Shown here: piece after piece, positions 33,894 to 35,713 of the stretch
Layout of the letters: the number at the start of each line of letters is the position of its first letter
How positions within the stretch are numbered: the stretch's first letter is position 1
Assembly (NCBI RefSeq): GCF_900113485.1
Contig: NZ_FOPM01000032.1
Coordinates: forward strand, 1-35,713
Direction: 5' to 3'
From: Methylobacterium gossipiicola
GTDB lineage: Bacteria; Pseudomonadota; Alphaproteobacteria; Rhizobiales; Beijerinckiaceae
DNA: 35,713 nucleotides
Made by a program: the position numbers and the translations under genes
The notes under the pieces: generated by a model
Told to the model about the DNA's origin: nothing
Database searches by the model: none
Seen by the model: the letters and a program-made list of their open reading frames with translations, nothing else

Positions 33894-34489
33894 ATGCCCC
33901 GCGTGCCTGGCAGCGCATGCTCTCGGGCCGGCGCCTCGACCTCCTCGACCCGGCGCCGGGGGACATCGCCATCGCGGACATCGCCCATGGCCTAGCCCGC
34001 GTCGCCCGCTGGAACGGGCAGACGGCGGGGCCGCACGTGTTCAGCGTCGCCCAGCACTCCCTCCTGGTAGAGGCCATCGGCGCCGGCCTGACGCCCGGTC
34101 TCGCCCCGGCGCAACGCCTCGAACTCCTCCTGCACGACGCCCCCGAATACGTGATCGGCGACCTCATCTCGCCGTTCAAGGCGGCCATCGGCGATTCTTA
34201 CAAGGCCGTGGAGCGCCGCCTCCTCGCCGCCATCCGCGCCCGGTTCGGCCTGCCCGAGCCGAAGCCGACGGTCACGGGCCTGATCAAGCGGGCCGACGGC
34301 CTCGCCGCCCATTGGGAGGCGGTCCGCCTCGCGGGATTCGGCCCCGACGAGGCCGCCGCGATCTTCGGCGCCCCCGAACCGCTTCCGGAGGGAGCCGAAC
34401 CCCTCCTCGTCCCCTGGCCGGCGGAGGTGGCGCAGGCCCGCTTCCGCGCCCGCTTCGACGCCCTCGCGCATGCCCTCCCGGAGGCCTGA
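33890..34489 (+). CDS. HD-domain hydrolase (YfbR-like)
   Basis: A 199-residue protein starting MNAPRAWQRMLSG. The HD metal motif is present: H56 in HVFSVAQHSLLV, and H82-D83 in LLLHDAPEYVIGDLISPFK, which resembles YfbR-type 5'-deoxynucleotidases and related HD hydrolases. A further candidate ligand is D in IKRADGLAAHWEA. It starts in an ATGA overlap with tag and ends directly against the next gene's ATG, so the three are one translation-coupled unit. It probably removes phosphate from a nucleotide; the exact substrate is not established. It may work with the repair glycosylase in nucleotide sanitation. Confidence 0.88.
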   Translation: MNAPRAWQRMLSGRRLDLLDPAPGDIAIADIAHGLARVARWNGQTAGPHVFSVAQHSLLVEAIGAGLTPGLAPAQRLELLLHDAPEYVIGDLISPFKAAIGDSYKAVERRLLAAIRARFGLPEPKPTVTGLIKRADGLAAHWEAVRLAGFGPDEAAAIFGAPEPLPEGAEPLLVPWPAEVAQARFRARFDALAHALPEA

Positions 34490-35002
34490 ATGCCGACGCT
34501 GCACGTCTGCCCCCTGTCGCGCCTGCCCGAGACCCTGGCGGAAACGGGCGCCGCCACGCTCCTCACCCTGATGAAGGCCGGCACGGCGATTCCCCGGCCG
34601 GAGGGCATCGCCGAGGGCCGTCATTGCGTCGTCGAGGTCAGCGACATCGCCGCCCCACTGGACGGGCACATCCTCGCGGACGAGGGGCATATCGGCCGGG
34701 TCCTCGATTTCGTGGCCGCCTGGGACCGGGCCGAGCCCCTGGTGATCCACTGCTACGCCGGCATCAGCCGGTCCACGGCCGCCGCCTACATCGCCGCCTG
34801 CGCCCTGGCGCCGGAGCGCGACGAGGGCGCCATCGCCGATGCCCTGCGGGCGGCCTCGCCCTCGGCCACACCCAACCCCCTGTTCGTTGCCATCGCTGAC
34901 CGGATGCTCGGCCGCGACGGACGCATGAGCGCCGCCATCGCCCGGATCGGACGGGGCGCCGACGCCTTCGAGGGCACGCCGTTCAGCCTCGCTTTACGGT
35001 GA
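34490..35002 (+). CDS. Protein tyrosine phosphatase-like protein (dual-specificity fold)
   Basis: A 170-residue protein starting at the ATG that immediately follows the previous stop. The phosphatase loop HCYAGISRS contains the catalytic C88 and R94 (C-X5-R). A general-acid candidate aspartate lies in VSDIAAPLDGH before it. The TLLTLMKAGTAIPRPEG start and EVSDI strand resemble small alphaproteobacterial cysteine phosphatases annotated as tyrosine phosphatases. No signal peptide is present, so the protein is cytoplasmic. Target (phosphotyrosine, a nucleotide or a phosphoinositide-like molecule) is not known. It is the last gene of the tag operon and is followed by a 193-bp gap. Confidence 0.88.
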   Translation: MPTLHVCPLSRLPETLAETGAATLLTLMKAGTAIPRPEGIAEGRHCVVEVSDIAAPLDGHILADEGHIGRVLDFVAAWDRAEPLVIHCYAGISRSTAAAYIAACALAPERDEGAIADALRAASPSATPNPLFVAIADRMLGRDGRMSAAIARIGRGADAFEGTPFSLALR

Positions 35003-35195
35003 ACCTGAAGCACGGATTTTCCTTCGATTTCTGAAAATTAATACGGGTTTCGCATCCATCGCCTGAAGACCCGGACTGTGACCGAAACGCCGCCCCGGGG
35101 CGCGAATCGGCGCGGCGGTGCGTTGTCCTCCGACCCATGGGGTTGTCGCGGGGACGGAGCCGGGCTTAGACGGGCAGGATGAAGGGTAGACTGGA

Positions 35196-35495
35196 ATGAC
35201 TTCAGCGCGCTCCGCCGCCCCGGCATCGGCCGGCGCCGTCGACGAGGCCGGACCGGATCTGTCCGCGATCCGGGAGCTGCCGTTCGAACGGGCCCTGGAA
35301 CAGCTCGAGGGTATCGTCCGCAGCCTCGAGAAGGGGGACGTGCCCCTCGACGAATCCGTGGCGATCTACGAGCGCGGCGAAGCCCTCAAGCGCCATTGCG
35401 ACGCGCTGCTGCAGCGGGCCGAGGCTCGCATCCAGAAGATCACCCTGGGGGCCGACGGCAAGGCCGCCGGCACGGCACCCCTCGACGTCGATTGA
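35196..35495 (+). CDS. xseB: Exodeoxyribonuclease VII small subunit
   Basis: A 99-residue protein. After a 20-residue variable N-terminus it has the XseB core: LPFERALEQLEGIVRSLEKGDVPLDESVAIYERGEALKRHC is the helical-hairpin region (about residues 28-68), and EARIQKITLGADG ends the conserved part. Several XseB subunits bind the large subunit XseA to form the exonuclease that degrades single-stranded DNA. The gene is followed 105 bp later by dxs, matching the known xseB-(ispA)-dxs neighbourhood, but ispA is not between them here. AAGGG about 9 nt before the ATG is a plausible ribosome-binding site. Confidence 0.94.
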   Translation: MTSARSAAPASAGAVDEAGPDLSAIRELPFERALEQLEGIVRSLEKGDVPLDESVAIYERGEALKRHCDALLQRAEARIQKITLGADGKAAGTAPLDVD

Positions 35496-35600
35496 CGATG
35501 GCGTGGCGGAGGGCTTCCGGGCTCACGTCGCGTCCCAAGAAACTGAGTTGCCGCAATCCCTTGCGCGCGTGTCTTTCCTCCGTTCGTGAGGGTGTTTTCG

Positions 35601-35713
35601 GTGTCAGAGCAACAAACCTCGATCCTGGACGGTCTCGAAGAGACGTCCGCCCTGCGGGCCCTTCCGGAGAGCGAGCTGCAGGCGGTGGCCGATGCCGTGC
35701 GGGCGGAGATGAT
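35601..35713 (+). CDS. dxs: 1-deoxy-D-xylulose-5-phosphate synthase, N-terminal fragment
   Basis: The reading frame begins at GTG 35601 and runs off the window after 37 complete codons. ILDGLEETSALRALPESELQ followed by AVADAVRAEM matches the first helix region of Dxs, where a short N-terminus precedes 'LD.I..p.dLR.L...eL'. A GAGG Shine-Dalgarno sits about 10 nt upstream. An in-frame GTG three codons earlier is possible. Dxs condenses pyruvate and glyceraldehyde-3-phosphate, committing to the MEP isoprenoid pathway, and uses thiamine diphosphate. The position after xseB supports the call. Confidence 0.75.
   Translation, partial: MSEQQTSILDGLEETSALRALPESELQAVADAVRAEM

Overview
This window comes from the chromosome of a GC-rich alphaproteobacterium, most likely Methylobacterium/Methylorubrum (Hyphomicrobiales). 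That is my inference from several things: a SUF operon that begins with an extra NifS/IscS-type cysteine desulfurase; Irr/ICE-like iron boxes in front of it; an Omp25-like small porin; TIGR02301-like and 'TTGSI'-containing small proteins; and G/C-rich third codon positions throughout. I see no rRNA, tRNA or CRISPR array, and the only mobile element is one IS701-family insertion sequence.

Layout. 1-386 (-): start of a porin-like outer-membrane beta-barrel, cut by the window edge. 706-2120: an IS701-family element with 17-bp perfect terminal inverted repeats, whose transposase appears to change frame near its C-terminus. 2252-2560 (+): small membrane protein. 2734-4988 (-): Asp/Glu (hydantoin/allantoin-type) racemase and an NCS1 transporter. 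5277-6815 (+): DEAD-box RNA helicase. 6940-7989 (+): diguanylate cyclase. 8058-15967 (-): the SUF iron-sulfur assembly operon, in transcription order cysteine desulfurase, sufB, sufC, sufD, sufS, sufT-like, sufA-like, with a Uma2-family gene lying in the opposite direction between the last two. Several gaps in the operon contain strong hairpins or a palindromic repeat. The 312-bp control region holds two tandem Irr-box-like inverted repeats. It is shared with a divergent alpha/beta hydrolase gene (16280-16936).

17032-20318 (-): a small acidic protein, then a tight operon of SDR oxidoreductase, secreted repeat-like protein, NUDIX hydrolase and TIGR02301-like protein. 20458-21108 (-): pdxH, divergent from a lipoprotein gene. 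22029-23995 (+): CbpA/DnaJ-like co-chaperone and fabI. 24015-24772 (-): a MarR regulator co-transcribed with an ABM-domain monooxygenase, with a palindromic operator just upstream. 24878-25783 (-): PPK2-type polyphosphate kinase, divergent from a histidine phosphatase (25896-26486).

26659-30774 (+) is the most striking gene. It encodes a 1371-residue single-module NRPS of the Pls (epsilon-poly-lysine synthetase) architecture: adenylation domain, carrier domain, then three left-handed beta-helix-like soluble domains separated by three pairs of membrane segments, with no thioesterase. A hand-read specificity pocket carries two acidic residues, which suggests a cationic amino acid and therefore possibly a cationic homopolymer product. 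The rest is housekeeping: a dihydroorotase-family protein with an altered first metal ligand, ygfZ, a coupled tag / HD hydrolase / tyrosine phosphatase operon, xseB, and the first codons of dxs.

Functional links. The SUF operon and YgfZ both serve Fe-S proteins. The Irr-like boxes suggest control of SUF by iron/heme status. PPK2, the helicase and the diguanylate cyclase are stress or lifestyle functions. The Pls-like enzyme is the best candidate for undescribed chemistry in the window.
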